Assembly: GCA_947495915.1 (NCBI GenBank)
Contig: CANMAW010000004.1
Span: forward strand, 62,001-126,000
Origin: Maribacter algarum (ex Lu et al. 2025) (nom. illeg.)
GTDB lineage: Bacteria > Bacteroidota > Bacteroidia > Flavobacteriales > Flavobacteriaceae
Length of the DNA stretch: 64,000 bases
Direction of reading: 5' to 3'
Shown here: in pieces, positions 27,037 through 36,418 of the stretch
How the letters are laid out: each line of letters begins with the position of its first letter
Numbering within the stretch: the stretch's first letter is position 1
Made by a program: the position numbers and the translations under genes
Notes under the pieces: generated by a model
Database searches by the model: none
Told to the model about the DNA's origin: nothing
What the model saw: only the letters and a program-made list of their open reading frames with translations

Positions 27037-28611
27037 ATGAATAAAATGAAAAATTCATTTCACATCATTATCTTATTTTTCATAACTGTTTCATTACCTG
27101 TTACTGCTCAAAAACGAACTGTAGTAAAAGACCAGAAACCCAATGTTATTGTTATTTACACCGATGATCATCGTTATACTGGGGTAAATGCTTTTGGTGC
27201 ATCTCAAGTTCAAACACCAAATTTGAATGCTCTAGTATCAGATGGAGTGTCGTTTTCGAACGCGTACCTTATGGGCGCCTTTACCGGGGCGACTTGTATA
27301 CCGAGTAGGGCTATGTTGTTAACAGGTAGAAACTTATTTGAACTTGAAGGGCGCGGAAAGGTGATATCTGAAGCACACCAAACTATGGGGGAAACCTTCC
27401 AACAAAACGGGTATTATACTCATATCGTTGGAAAGTGGCATCAAAATAACGCTTCTCTGGTCAGATCTTTCAATTCAGGTGACAAGATAATGGGAAGAAG
27501 CGCCTACTTGGTAGATCACTATAGAATGCCATTGTGGGATTGGAGTGCTGCCCCTGATTTTACAAGAAAAGATGCCTATCTCTTAACTTTCAACAACCAA
27601 AAGGAAATTGTTAGACGAGCATTAACCATTGAAGATAAAAGAGGACCAATTGGCACAGAACTAAATGGCCCGCATACCTCTGAAATATTCGCAGAAGATG
27701 CTTCTAAATTCATCAAAGAGTATCAAAAAAAGAAACCTTTCTTTATGTATTTGGCCTTTCATGCACCCCATGACCCCCGTCAAGCACCAGAAGAATTTAA
27801 AAAAATGTATCCTGTTGAAAATATAGAATTGCCCCCCTCCTACATGCAACAACATCCGTTTGATAATGGCCATATGTTTCTGCGAGATGAACAACTCGCA
27901 CCATGGCCTAGAACAACCGAGATTGCAAAACAAGAATTAGCTGATTATTATGCCATAATTACTCATTTAGATACTCAAATCGGCAAGGTGATTAAAGCCC
28001 TAAAGGAAAGTGGCGCCTATGACAACACTTTAATTGTATTTGCCGGCGACAGCGGTCTTGCTGTTGGCAATCACGGACTAATTGGAAAACAAAATATTTA
28101 TGATGAAGATGGCGTTCACATACCGCTTGTTTTTTCGGGGAATCTCATAAAAGACAAGGGTTCTCAAAAAGAAGCTTTTGTTTACAATTTTGATATTTTT
28201 CCTACCATCTGCGACATTGTGGGTATCAAAACACCAGCTTCAGTTACTGGAAAGAGTTTGCAGCCCATTTTAAATAATCAATTAAAAACAGTACGAGATC
28301 ATACTTATCACGCCTACAGACAATTTCAAAGAGCCTACCGTAAAGGAGATTATAAACTCATCGAATATGTACGTGCCAAAGACGTATCAAAAGATGTAGA
28401 TGAACATTTTAGGGGTTCTCGTGTAACTCAACTTTTCAATGTTAAAAACGATCCATGGGAAATATATGATCTTTCCTTTTTTCCAGATCATAAAGAGCTT
28501 TTAGAAAAAATGCAATCTGAAATGAAGGCCAAGGCCGTAGAATTAGGCGATCAAATACAAAATGTTGCTGAAGAAAAGTTTGATTTTTGGGATTATTACC
28601 ACCCTAAATGA
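27037..28611 (+). CDS. Sulfatase 5 (S1 family)
   Basis: Type I sulfatase, 524 residues, with a signal peptide ending near PVTAQ (residue 25). Ligands D43-D44 are in IYTDDHRYTG, and the formylglycine site is C87-I-P-S-R. VGKWHQNN and FAGDSGLAVGNHGLIGK follow. It shares its active-site surroundings with sulfatase 2 but keeps the canonical proline, so the two are paralogues that may act on different sulfates. It is the last gene of the run starting at 22451. Its final 16 bases overlap the end of the convergent mutarotase gene. Confidence 0.92.
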   Translation: MNKMKNSFHIIILFFITVSLPVTAQKRTVVKDQKPNVIVIYTDDHRYTGVNAFGASQVQTPNLNALVSDGVSFSNAYLMGAFTGATCIPSRAMLLTGRNLFELEGRGKVISEAHQTMGETFQQNGYYTHIVGKWHQNNASLVRSFNSGDKIMGRSAYLVDHYRMPLWDWSAAPDFTRKDAYLLTFNNQKEIVRRALTIEDKRGPIGTELNGPHTSEIFAEDASKFIKEYQKKKPFFMYLAFHAPHDPRQAPEEFKKMYPVENIELPPSYMQQHPFDNGHMFLRDEQLAPWPRTTEIAKQELADYYAIITHLDTQIGKVIKALKESGAYDNTLIVFAGDSGLAVGNHGLIGKQNIYDEDGVHIPLVFSGNLIKDKGSQKEAFVYNFDIFPTICDIVGIKTPASVTGKSLQPILNNQLKTVRDHTYHAYRQFQRAYRKGDYKLIEYVRAKDVSKDVDEHFRGSRVTQLFNVKNDPWEIYDLSFFPDHKELLEKMQSEMKAKAVELGDQIQNVAEEKFDFWDYYHPK

Positions 28612-28946
28612 AACACTTTTTCCATGGGTACCCACTTCTCTCCTTCTTTTGCCCAAGGTAAGGCCTGTTGGTACTTCCACATCAGATCTTCCCAATCTTG
28701 AACCTTAGAATTATTTGCATCCATTTCAGCTTTTCGAGCCGGATCAAAAGTTTCATCAACATCCATAATCATAAACATACGATTTCCCGTGAGGTAAATT
28801 TGTAAATCTACAATACCAGCATCTGTAATACTTTTTGTGATTTCAGGCCAAGCATTTCCTTTTGCGTGATACTCCTTATACTCTGCCATTAACTGTGAAT
28901 CGTCTTTTAAATCACATGAGAAACAAAATCTTCTAATTGAATTCAT
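28596..28946 (-). CDS. L-rhamnose/L-fucose mutarotase family (DUF718)
   Basis: Small cytoplasmic protein of 116 residues of the RhaM-like mutarotase family, which speeds alpha/beta interconversion of free 6-deoxyhexoses. Family features are the early FCFSCDLKDD, a central YKEYH (catalytic histidine region), MFMIMDVDE and the late W-rich segment DLMWKYQQALPWAKEG. It lies 3 bp behind the FucP-type permease gene, which points to L-fucose rather than L-rhamnose (inference; no rhamnose isomerase or kinase is present). It is the last gene of the sugar-acid pathway operon. Confidence 0.88.
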   Translation of the reverse strand: MNSIRRFCFSCDLKDDSQLMAEYKEYHAKGNAWPEITKSITDAGIVDLQIYLTGNRMFMIMDVDETFDPARKAEMDANNSKVQDWEDLMWKYQQALPWAKEGEKWVPMEKVFHLGW

Positions 28947-28949
28947 AGT

Positions 28950-30278
28950 TTAAATTTTATTCATTTTTGCGCTACTATACCCATACCAAGCTACTACAGC
29001 TAAACAAATCAACGGTAAAATAAACGAAAATTTTACTTCAGGAATAAAACCTAATATCTGCAAATCTGCAAAACCGCTGCCTCCCCAATCTAAAATACTT
29101 GCTTGAAGAATTGGAAGCAGTGCTCCCCCAACAATAGCCATAACCAACCCCGCAGAACCAATTTTAGCTTCATCGCCCATATTCTTAAGTGCGATTCCAT
29201 AGATTGTTGGAAACATAATTGACATAAACAGTGAAATACCTACTAAGGCAAATAAACCCGCAATACCAGGCAATAGAATTGCCCCAGCGGACATTAACAC
29301 ACCTCCTAAACCAAAGAGCATTAAAAGTCGAGATGGATCAATCGTTTTCATCAAAATTGTACCAACCCATCTACCAGCTAAAAATATTACCATTGCAGCT
29401 ACATTGAACCAAGTAGCTGTTAATTGTTCTTCACTGGCAAGTTCTGAATTCAGATTATCGACGTATTGAAAGATATACGTCCAACACATAATTTGTGCCC
29501 CAACATAAAACGCCTGAGCCATTACCCCTTTTAAATAATTATTGTTTGCAAATAACTTTTTGAAAGACTCAGAAATGGTCATTTTATCTTCATCAGCAGT
29601 TTTAGGCATTTTTGTAAAAATGATAATGGCCATAATGATCAGAACCAAAATACCTAACCCAATATAGGGTATACTTATGATTCCCAAATCATTTTCTCTA
29701 ATCACCGCTAACTCATCTGAAGTTAAAGCATTATATGCCTCAGCTGTATAATCATCAGATCGCAAGGCACCAATTACAAATACCTGAGCTATTATCATAC
29801 CCGTTAATGACCCCATTGGGTTAAAAGCTTGAGCGAGGTTTAAACGTCGCGTTGAGGTTTCTTTATCTCCCAGCGCTAAAATCAACGGATTTGAAGTCGT
29901 TTCAAGAAACGCTAAACCACACGTTAATACCCACAGTGAAATCAAAAAATAGTTATATTCTTCATAAGCGGCTGCCGGGTAAAACAAAAATGCTCCCACA
30001 GCATATAGAATTAGACCTAAAATAATTCCTGATTTATAGCTGTATTTACGAATAAATAATGCCGCCGGAAGCGCCATAAAAAAATAACCAAAATAAAAGG
30101 CGAACTGTACAAGTGATGCTTGCACATTGGTTAGTTCAGGCATCACTTTCTTAAAAGCAGATACCATAGGGTTCGTTAAATCATTTGCAATGCCCCATAG
30201 TGCAAATAAGGAAGTTATTATAATAAACGGAAAAAGTAATTCTTTACGAACCACTGGAATTTTAGTAGTGCTACTCAT
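28950..30278 (-). CDS. fucP: L-fucose:H+ symporter family permease
   Basis: Inner-membrane sugar transporter of the FucP/major-facilitator group, 442 residues with about 12 hydrophobic helices. Family signatures include ALWGIANDLTNPMV in helix 1, FYFGYFFMALPAAL, LAFLETTSNPLILALG and LNLAQAFNPMGS. FucP proteins bring L-fucose (also D-arabinose and L-galactose) into the cytoplasm with a proton. Neighbouring dehydrogenase, lactonase, dehydratase and mutarotase genes support fucose as substrate. It ends directly before the mutarotase gene. Confidence 0.9.
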   Translation of the reverse strand: MSSTTKIPVVRKELLFPFIIITSLFALWGIANDLTNPMVSAFKKVMPELTNVQASLVQFAFYFGYFFMALPAALFIRKYSYKSGIILGLILYAVGAFLFYPAAAYEEYNYFLISLWVLTCGLAFLETTSNPLILALGDKETSTRRLNLAQAFNPMGSLTGMIIAQVFVIGALRSDDYTAEAYNALTSDELAVIRENDLGIISIPYIGLGILVLIIMAIIIFTKMPKTADEDKMTISESFKKLFANNNYLKGVMAQAFYVGAQIMCWTYIFQYVDNLNSELASEEQLTATWFNVAAMVIFLAGRWVGTILMKTIDPSRLLMLFGLGGVLMSAGAILLPGIAGLFALVGISLFMSIMFPTIYGIALKNMGDEAKIGSAGLVMAIVGGALLPILQASILDWGGSGFADLQILGFIPEVKFSFILPLICLAVVAWYGYSSAKMNKI

Positions 30279-30368
30279 TATTGCTGAGGTTGGTTAATTA
30301 GTATAACAAATTACTACAATCTACCATAGAATCAAGCAACCGTATGAACACAAAAACAAAACAAATGA

Positions 30369-31160
30369 TTATTCTGTTAACAAAGAGCGGTCTAAATGTA
30401 CATAGCCGCCGTCTATAGTAATAAACTGACCGGTGGTATGCGATGATTTTTCAGAAATGGTAAATAAACATGTATCTGCTATTTCTTGTGGTGTTGTCAT
30501 TCGATTTTCTAACGGAATTTTTTTGACGATTTCTTTCAATTTTTCTTCTCCGTTTTCCAAGGTTTTAATCCAAGCGTCGTAGGCAGGCGTCCAACTTTCT
30601 GCTATAATAATCGCATTTGACCGAATTCCGTCTTTGATTAAGTCCACAGCCCATTCACGTGTTAACCCTAAAACACCTCCCTTTGAGGCTGCATAACCTG
30701 AAGTACCCCCTTGGCCTGTTAAGCCTACTTTTGATCCTATATTTAGAATGTTTCCTTTAGCCTTTTTAATATATGGTAGTAAATACTTGGTCATTGCAAA
30801 AAAACTTACAAGATTCAATTTTAAAGACCACATAAAAGCATCGATAGACGCATCTAAACCAGCACCATCATTCACACCAACATTATTAATTAATGCGTCA
30901 ACACGCCCGTATTTATCAGCAATAATTTTTGCTGCTGCTTCGATTTGGGCAGGATCAGACAAATCAGTTTTTACAAAAATAGCATCGATACCTCTTTCTT
31001 GCAGGTCTTTTTCATAACCGTAACCGCGATCATTTCTGCAAACAATTACCGGGATTGCCCCTTCATTTGCTAATGATTGAACTATAGTTTCGCCAATACT
31101 ACCTTTAAGGCCAGCAGCACCAGTTACGACGACAACTTTATCTTTTAATCCTAAATCCAT
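30369..31160 (-). CDS. SDR oxidoreductase, probable L-fucose dehydrogenase
   Basis: Cytoplasmic short-chain dehydrogenase, 263 residues. It has a nucleotide site VVVTGAAGLKGSIGE, the NNVG motif, a catalytic Ser in NIGSKVGLTG and Tyr-Lys in GYAASKGG. The C-terminus FITIDGGY is typical of the family. By position between a FucP permease and an L-fuconolactonase-like gene it should oxidise L-fucose to L-fucono-lactone with NAD(P)+. The Campylobacter jejuni fucose locus has the same SDR-permease-amidohydrolase grouping. The precise substrate is inferred from context. Confidence 0.8.
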   Translation of the reverse strand: MDLGLKDKVVVVTGAAGLKGSIGETIVQSLANEGAIPVIVCRNDRGYGYEKDLQERGIDAIFVKTDLSDPAQIEAAAKIIADKYGRVDALINNVGVNDGAGLDASIDAFMWSLKLNLVSFFAMTKYLLPYIKKAKGNILNIGSKVGLTGQGGTSGYAASKGGVLGLTREWAVDLIKDGIRSNAIIIAESWTPAYDAWIKTLENGEEKLKEIVKKIPLENRMTTPQEIADTCLFTISEKSSHTTGQFITIDGGYVHLDRSLLTE

Positions 31161-31206
31161 AATAATCTCATTTACGTTATTTCATGCTTCAGCTAAAAAG
31201 GTTCTA

Positions 31207-32034
31207 TTACAGCTTATAAAATGAAGTTGCATTTTCTCCCATTATTGCCGATTGTTCTATAGTACTAAGTTGGCTTATAAAATTAGTGACCAACAATTTC
31301 ACTTGCTGATAATTACCGGCAACTAAGCAAACTGGCCAATCAGAACCAAACATCACTCTTTTCGTTCCAAAAGCATTTAAGATTACCTCCATATAAGGTC
31401 GAATTTGCTCAGGTTTCCAACTTTTATAATCTGCTTCTGTAATCATGCCCGATAGTTTACAATATACATTTTCATGTTTTGCAATCTCTTTCATCAGAAC
31501 CGCCCATCCTTCAAAATAAGCATCTTTAATGTATGGTTTTGCAATATGATCAATCACAAACTTTTGATGTGGAAATAGCTTTACAAATTCTAAAGTCGCC
31601 CCTAATTGATGCGGAAACACTAATATATCATAGGTATAATTGTACTTTTCTAAATACGAAATACCTCGAACAAAGTTTGATCTCAACAAAAAGTTATGAT
31701 CGGCTTCACCTTGCACCACATGCCTCCATCCTTTTAATTTTGTTTGAGAGTGATATTGCTCTAATGTTGCATCAATGTTAGCTTCTCTAAGATCTGCCCA
31801 GCCTACAACACCTTGAATAAAATTATTCTTTGAAGCTAAATCGATAAGAAAATCTGTCTCAGCGAGCGTTTGGTCAGCCTGAACCGCCACACACCCATCA
31901 ACATTATTTTCTTCGTATACGGCCTTTAAATCGTTAGGAAGAAAGTCTTTTCGAATTACTGCCATATCTTCGTCAATCCACGAATGTTTAACTGGCTCAT
32001 ATTTCCAAAAATGCTGGTGAGAATCAATTATCAT
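31207..32034 (-). CDS. Amidohydrolase-2 family lactonase, probable L-fuconolactonase
   Basis: Cytoplasmic TIM-barrel hydrolase of 275 residues. It opens with the metal-binding DSHQHFW, continues with GVVGWADLR, VIDHIAKP and YCKLSGM, and ends with FGSDWPVC, whose aspartate is catalytic. This is the pattern of L-fuconolactone / L-rhamnono-lactone hydrolases of COG3618. It would open the lactone made by the neighbouring SDR enzyme to L-fuconate. It starts 1 bp after the stop of the UxaB-type gene and belongs to the same operon. Confidence 0.85.
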   Translation of the reverse strand: MIIDSHQHFWKYEPVKHSWIDEDMAVIRKDFLPNDLKAVYEENNVDGCVAVQADQTLAETDFLIDLASKNNFIQGVVGWADLREANIDATLEQYHSQTKLKGWRHVVQGEADHNFLLRSNFVRGISYLEKYNYTYDILVFPHQLGATLEFVKLFPHQKFVIDHIAKPYIKDAYFEGWAVLMKEIAKHENVYCKLSGMITEADYKSWKPEQIRPYMEVILNAFGTKRVMFGSDWPVCLVAGNYQQVKLLVTNFISQLSTIEQSAIMGENATSFYKL

Positions 32035-32035
32035 T

Positions 32036-33484
32036 TTATATTTTTTTTAGGCTTTCAACAATTCCAATATCATTAATTGATTCAATGTTTGATGTTACCA
32101 ATTTTGTTAATCCATCATACTTGGTTAGGTCTTCTCCCCAAATTGAAATATCACTCAAAATAATAGCTACTAAAACAATTAAATTCAATTCTTTAGAATT
32201 AAATTTCGCCCAGTTTTTAGAAAATAACTGCAGCGTTTTTTGATCATCATTTAAATCAATCTTCTCCCCGTCAAAACTACCGCTGTACATTCGAATTAAA
32301 GCCGAAAGACCAAATGCTATTCTTTTTGGAATTACGCCTTTTAAGAGGTAATACTCTTTGAATGTTGGTAACAAACGAGTTACGAATTTTGATGTACTAT
32401 TTAAGGAAATACTAATTAATTGATGTTTTAACAATGGATTTCTAAAACGATCTAACACATCTGCAATAAACTGCAATTTTGTATCTTCAGGAAAGTCTAA
32501 GGTTATTGCCGATTCTTCTTTTAAGAGGGTCTCTACAAAATTACTAACCTTTTCGTTATGCATTGCTTCTTGAACATAGCGAATGCCTGCAAGATATCCG
32601 ACAGGAACCATAGCAGTATGCGCCCCGTTTAATATTTTCACCTTCATCTCTCGGTAGGGGGCCAAATCGGTTACAAACTGAACATTCAAATTTGTTTTAC
32701 GAAATGGCAACTCTTTTTGAACAACACCGTCACCCTGAATTACCCAAGAGTGATAATACTCGCCAGCAACTAATAGCGCATCTTCATATCCTATTTCATT
32801 TTGAATTTCTTGGGCCCTATCAGTTGGGTATCCAGAAACGATTCGGTCAACCAATGTGTTTGCGAAATGATTTGAGCTATAAATCCAATTTTTAAAATTT
32901 TCACCTAATGCCCAATGGTCTGCGTAAGCAATAACGGTATTTTTTAAAACTGCTCCATTGTCTTCAATCAATTCACAAGGCAGCAAAACACATCCTTTGT
33001 CCACAGCTCCTTTAAAAAATTGGAAACGGTTATAAAGCCATATCGTTAACTTAGCCGGAAACTCTTTTGGGGGTTCATCAATAAATTGGTCTTCAACATT
33101 AAACTTAATACCTGCTTCCGTTGTATTTGAAACTATAAACCGTACATCAGGGTTTTCAGCTAAATTTAAGTAGGCATCCCATTCATTATAGGCATGAATC
33201 ACCTCTTGAATGCATGAAACAATAGTTTTTTCGGCAATTAGCTCTCCGTTTTTTATACCATCGAGTACGACGGTAAATAATCCGTCTTGAGCTTTAAGCG
33301 CACTGTAATCACCTCTTTCTGTAGGTTTAACTATAGCTACCCCGGCATTAAAATCAGCTTCAGTATTTAATTGCTGAATCATCACATCTACAAAAGCGCG
33401 TAAAAAGTTACCTCCACCAAATTGCATTACTTTTATTGGCAGTGATTTCGAAATATCTTTATTGGTACGGTTTAATTTTATCAT
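32036..33484 (-). CDS. UxaB-type (tagaturonate reductase / mannitol dehydrogenase family) oxidoreductase
   Basis: NAD-dependent polyol/sugar-acid dehydrogenase of about 482 residues. The ATG at 33484 is preferred to a GTG at 33508, which overlaps the upstream gene and only adds a non-conserved extension. It has an N-terminal nucleotide site VMQFGGGNFLRAF and the central conserved KILNGAHTAMVPVGYLAG with the catalytic lysine region. Family members interconvert D-tagaturonate and D-altronate. No uronate isomerase (UxaC) is visible, so it may serve galacturonate or act on a deoxy sugar acid of the fucose route. It lies between the UxaA-type dehydratase and the lactonase. Confidence 0.85.
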   Translation of the reverse strand: MIKLNRTNKDISKSLPIKVMQFGGGNFLRAFVDVMIQQLNTEADFNAGVAIVKPTERGDYSALKAQDGLFTVVLDGIKNGELIAEKTIVSCIQEVIHAYNEWDAYLNLAENPDVRFIVSNTTEAGIKFNVEDQFIDEPPKEFPAKLTIWLYNRFQFFKGAVDKGCVLLPCELIEDNGAVLKNTVIAYADHWALGENFKNWIYSSNHFANTLVDRIVSGYPTDRAQEIQNEIGYEDALLVAGEYYHSWVIQGDGVVQKELPFRKTNLNVQFVTDLAPYREMKVKILNGAHTAMVPVGYLAGIRYVQEAMHNEKVSNFVETLLKEESAITLDFPEDTKLQFIADVLDRFRNPLLKHQLISISLNSTSKFVTRLLPTFKEYYLLKGVIPKRIAFGLSALIRMYSGSFDGEKIDLNDDQKTLQLFSKNWAKFNSKELNLIVLVAIILSDISIWGEDLTKYDGLTKLVTSNIESINDIGIVESLKKI

Positions 33485-33491
33485 AATGAAT

Positions 33492-35144
33492 TTATAATGA
33501 CATACCACGTTTCCATGGAATAAAATCTTCTTGACCTAAACGAACGGCTGCGGTTGTCTTTTTACCACTAGCAACATCAATGATGTACTCTAGTAATTCT
33601 TCTCCTTTTGATTCAATCGTATCTTCACCAGTAATAATGGTACCAGTATTGAAATCGATGATATCTTTCATGCGTTCACTTAAGATATTATTACTTGATA
33701 TTTTAATCACTGGCGCTACTGGATTTCCGGTAGGAGTTCCTAATCCGGTTGTAAAACAAATAACATTACAGCCCGAACCTGCAAGACCTGTTGTACTCTC
33801 AACGTCGTTACCTGGGGTACATAATAAATTGAGCCCTTTAGATGTTGATTTTTCAGTATAATCTAATACATCTGTAATTAGCGAAGTTCCTCCTTTTCTT
33901 GCTGCACCTGCTGATTTCATGGCGTCAGTAATGAGTCCATCTTTAATATTTCCAGGAGACGGATTATTTTTAAAAGATGATCCCAAAGCAACAGCTCTAG
34001 CGGCGTAAGTACTCATTAAATGAGAGAATTTTTCTTTATTTTCTTTCGATTCGCATCGATTAATTAATTCTTGTTCTACGCCATTTAATTCAGGAAATTC
34101 TGACAAAATAGCGGTACCTCCTAAAGCAACCAATAAATCAGAGGCATAACCCAAAGCCGGATTTGCAGAAATACCTGAAAAACCATCAGAACCACCACAT
34201 TCAAGACCTAAAGTTAGGTGCTTTAAAGCTGCTGGTTTTCTTTCAATTTTATTGGCTTCGATCAAACCTAAAAAGCTCAATTTCACCGCTTCTTCAATAA
34301 ACTCACGTTCACTACTACTTTTCTGTTGCTCTAAAATATGTAGTGGTTTTGTAAAGTTAGCATCTCGCTTTTGAATAGCTGCTTCTAAAGTTTTCGTTTC
34401 GGCATTTTGACAACCTAAACTGAGTATTGTTGCCCCGGCAACATTCGGATTTGTGATATACCCTGCTAACAAATTACATAAGGTATCAGAATCTAATCGA
34501 AAACCGCCACACCCGCCGTCATGCGTCAAAAATTTAATGCCATCGACATTAGTAAAAGTTCGATTTTGTTTAATTTCTTCAGGCGTTTTAATAATTGACT
34601 GCATTAACAACTCCTCTTTTGTAGCCCCATGAGTGTATTTTTCTACTAAGACACCAGTATCAACTACAAAATCTTGAGTCGTAAGGTACCCAAGAGATTC
34701 TTGAAGAGCTGTTCGCATTACCTCAACATTTCTATTTTCACAAAATACCATTGGAATTACCAACCAATAATTGGCTGTACCTACACTACCATCTGACCGA
34801 TGATAACCATTAAAGGTTTTTGATTTCCATTTTGAAATATCAGGGGCTTGCCATGAATACTGTTCAGAACCAACGGTATAATTTGCACTTGCATGTACAC
34901 AATTTTCGATGGTAATTCGGGCTCCTTGACTAATGTTTTTTATTGCTTTTCCAACGAGCGCCCCATACATAATGATCTCATCACCTATCTCAAAATCTAA
35001 TAAGGCAAACTTGTGCTTTGCAGGAATATCTTCAAAAATTTCAAAAGAATGGCTTTTGGTTTGAATAAGAAATCCCTTTTTCAAATCATAAAGTGCAGGA
35101 AGTATATTATCTTTTGGATGTAATTGCAAGAAAGCTCTTTTCAT
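33492..35144 (-). CDS. UxaA-family sugar-acid dehydratase (altronate dehydratase type; L-fuconate dehydratase candidate)
   Basis: Cytoplasmic dehydratase of 550 residues. An N-terminal SAF domain (about 1-95) precedes the large altronate-dehydratase domain, in which GYHRSDGSVGTANYW, HDGGCGGFRLD, LECGGSDGFSGISANPALG and CFTTGLGTPTGNP are conserved. UxaA removes water from D-altronate to give 2-keto-3-deoxy-gluconate. In Campylobacter jejuni, UxaA-type proteins in the fucose locus are proposed to dehydrate L-fuconate, and the neighbours here favour that use. It is the first gene of the 35.1-28.6 kb operon. The 136-bp gap to the upstream dehydrogenase shows no TAnnTTTG box on this strand. Confidence 0.85.
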   Translation of the reverse strand: MKRAFLQLHPKDNILPALYDLKKGFLIQTKSHSFEIFEDIPAKHKFALLDFEIGDEIIMYGALVGKAIKNISQGARITIENCVHASANYTVGSEQYSWQAPDISKWKSKTFNGYHRSDGSVGTANYWLVIPMVFCENRNVEVMRTALQESLGYLTTQDFVVDTGVLVEKYTHGATKEELLMQSIIKTPEEIKQNRTFTNVDGIKFLTHDGGCGGFRLDSDTLCNLLAGYITNPNVAGATILSLGCQNAETKTLEAAIQKRDANFTKPLHILEQQKSSSEREFIEEAVKLSFLGLIEANKIERKPAALKHLTLGLECGGSDGFSGISANPALGYASDLLVALGGTAILSEFPELNGVEQELINRCESKENKEKFSHLMSTYAARAVALGSSFKNNPSPGNIKDGLITDAMKSAGAARKGGTSLITDVLDYTEKSTSKGLNLLCTPGNDVESTTGLAGSGCNVICFTTGLGTPTGNPVAPVIKISSNNILSERMKDIIDFNTGTIITGEDTIESKGEELLEYIIDVASGKKTTAAVRLGQEDFIPWKRGMSL

Positions 35145-35237
35145 ATTTTAATTGAACTTTTTAGGTTGTTTGCGACTATTCATTTTTTATCATCTCATAG
35201 TGATATTTTAATTGAACTAGCCAGCAATAAAAACATA

Positions 35238-35247
35238 TTATAAATGC
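35238..35247 (+). promoter_or_regulatory. Third copy of TTATAAATGC, upstream of the UxaA-type gene
   Basis: Single copy of the decamer found twice before AraC regulator 2, here 93 bases upstream of the UxaA-type start at 35144 in a gap that otherwise shows no promoter box. It may be an activator site for the second half of the fucose cluster. In an AT-rich genome a single decamer could arise by chance. Confidence 0.3.
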
Positions 35248-35280
35248 AACAATGCTCTTTAAATGTAATTTTATATGCGG

Positions 35281-36294
35281 TTAAAAGTTTACTGTAGCTT
35301 TGATAACTCCCGTTTCTGGTTTTAACCAACTATCAAAATTTGATATCATTGCTGTACAATCAACATTATGTGTAATGAAGGATTCTATAGGAAATTGGCC
35401 ATTTTCAAGTACTTCAATAACTTTTTCAAAATCTTCTATAGTGGCATTTCTGCTACACATTAAAGTGGTTTCTTTAGCATGAATTTTAGGATGAGTAAAA
35501 GTTAATTCTCCTTTAGATAAACCTACTAAAATATAACACCCACCATGAGACATGTAATCTGTACCAGATTCTAGTGCACCTCTATGGCCAGTGGCATCAA
35601 ATACTGCTGTTGCTAAATCACCATTAGTAATATGTTGTATTTGCTCAACAGCGCCATCACCTGCCAGGACTGTATAATCAACACCAATTTTCTCTTTTGC
35701 GTAATCAAGTCTACTTTGATTTACATCAATAGCAATAATCTTAGCACCATCAATTTGTGCTAATTTCATGATACCTATTCCAATTGGTCCGCAACCTATA
35801 ACAACAATCGTTTCACCTGCTGATATGTTTGCTCTACGAATAGCATGTGCTCCAATAGCTAATGGTTCTACCACTGCCATTTGATCATCAGTAAGCTTTT
35901 TTGCAGGAATTAAAATATCAACGGGTACCGTAATATATTCTTGCATTCCACCATCAGTATGAATACCCAATACGGCAATATTTGTACAACAATTAGTTTT
36001 ACCAACCTTACAGGCAACACAATTACCACAGCTTAAATATGGCATAACCACCACATTATCTCCAGCTTTCAAACCCATATTATTATCATCAATATCTTCA
36101 ATCACCGTTGCCAACTCGTGACCTAAAATTCGTGGGTATGTAAAAAAAGCTTGATTACCGGCATATGCATGTAAATCAGTACCGCAAATTCCAACTTTAG
36201 TTACTTTAAGTAAGGCTTCATCCTTTTTTCTAACCGGAGATTCTTTTTCCTTTAAAACGAAAGAACCAGGCTCTTCACAAACAATATATTTCAT
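35281..36294 (-). CDS. Zinc-dependent medium-chain alcohol dehydrogenase of the fucose cluster
   Basis: MDR-family sugar-alcohol/acid dehydrogenase of 337 residues. Catalytic zinc ligands C37 (GICGTD) and H59-E60 (LGHE) are present, as is the structural zinc set C89, C92, C95 and C103. The NAD site is VVIGCGPIGIG. Similar enzymes oxidise L-threonine, galactitol or L-gulonate. Its place upstream of the fuconate genes suggests oxidation of 2-keto-3-deoxy-L-fuconate or of a sugar acid (inference). It is divergent from AraC regulator 2. Confidence 0.85.
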   Translation of the reverse strand: MKYIVCEEPGSFVLKEKESPVRKKDEALLKVTKVGICGTDLHAYAGNQAFFTYPRILGHELATVIEDIDDNNMGLKAGDNVVVMPYLSCGNCVACKVGKTNCCTNIAVLGIHTDGGMQEYITVPVDILIPAKKLTDDQMAVVEPLAIGAHAIRRANISAGETIVVIGCGPIGIGIMKLAQIDGAKIIAIDVNQSRLDYAKEKIGVDYTVLAGDGAVEQIQHITNGDLATAVFDATGHRGALESGTDYMSHGGCYILVGLSKGELTFTHPKIHAKETTLMCSRNATIEDFEKVIEVLENGQFPIESFITHNVDCTAMISNFDSWLKPETGVIKATVNF

Positions 36295-36328
36295 AAGTAT
36301 TTTAAATCTTTTATGCTAACTGCTATAT

Positions 36329-36336
36329 CAAATGTA
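36329..36336 (-). promoter_or_regulatory. Candidate -7 element for the fucose-cluster dehydrogenase
   Basis: Read on the minus strand this is TACATTTG, an exact TAnnTTTG match, about 35 bases before the ATG at 36294. It predicts a leader of about 28 nt. No clear -33 box is present, in keeping with activator-dependent transcription. Confidence 0.45.
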
Positions 36337-36384
36337 CTTGATGTAATATTTTATTACTACTACAATATATGCACATTATAATAC

Positions 36385-36392
36385 TATTTTTG
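36385..36392 (+). promoter_or_regulatory. Candidate -7 element for AraC regulator 2
   Basis: TATTTTTG, an exact TAnnTTTG match, 68 bases before the ATG at 36460. The two TTATAAATGC repeats lie just downstream of it, where bound protein would block transcription. Confidence 0.4.
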
Positions 36393-36418
36393 CTCAAATC
36401 GTCGTGCAAACACTATTT

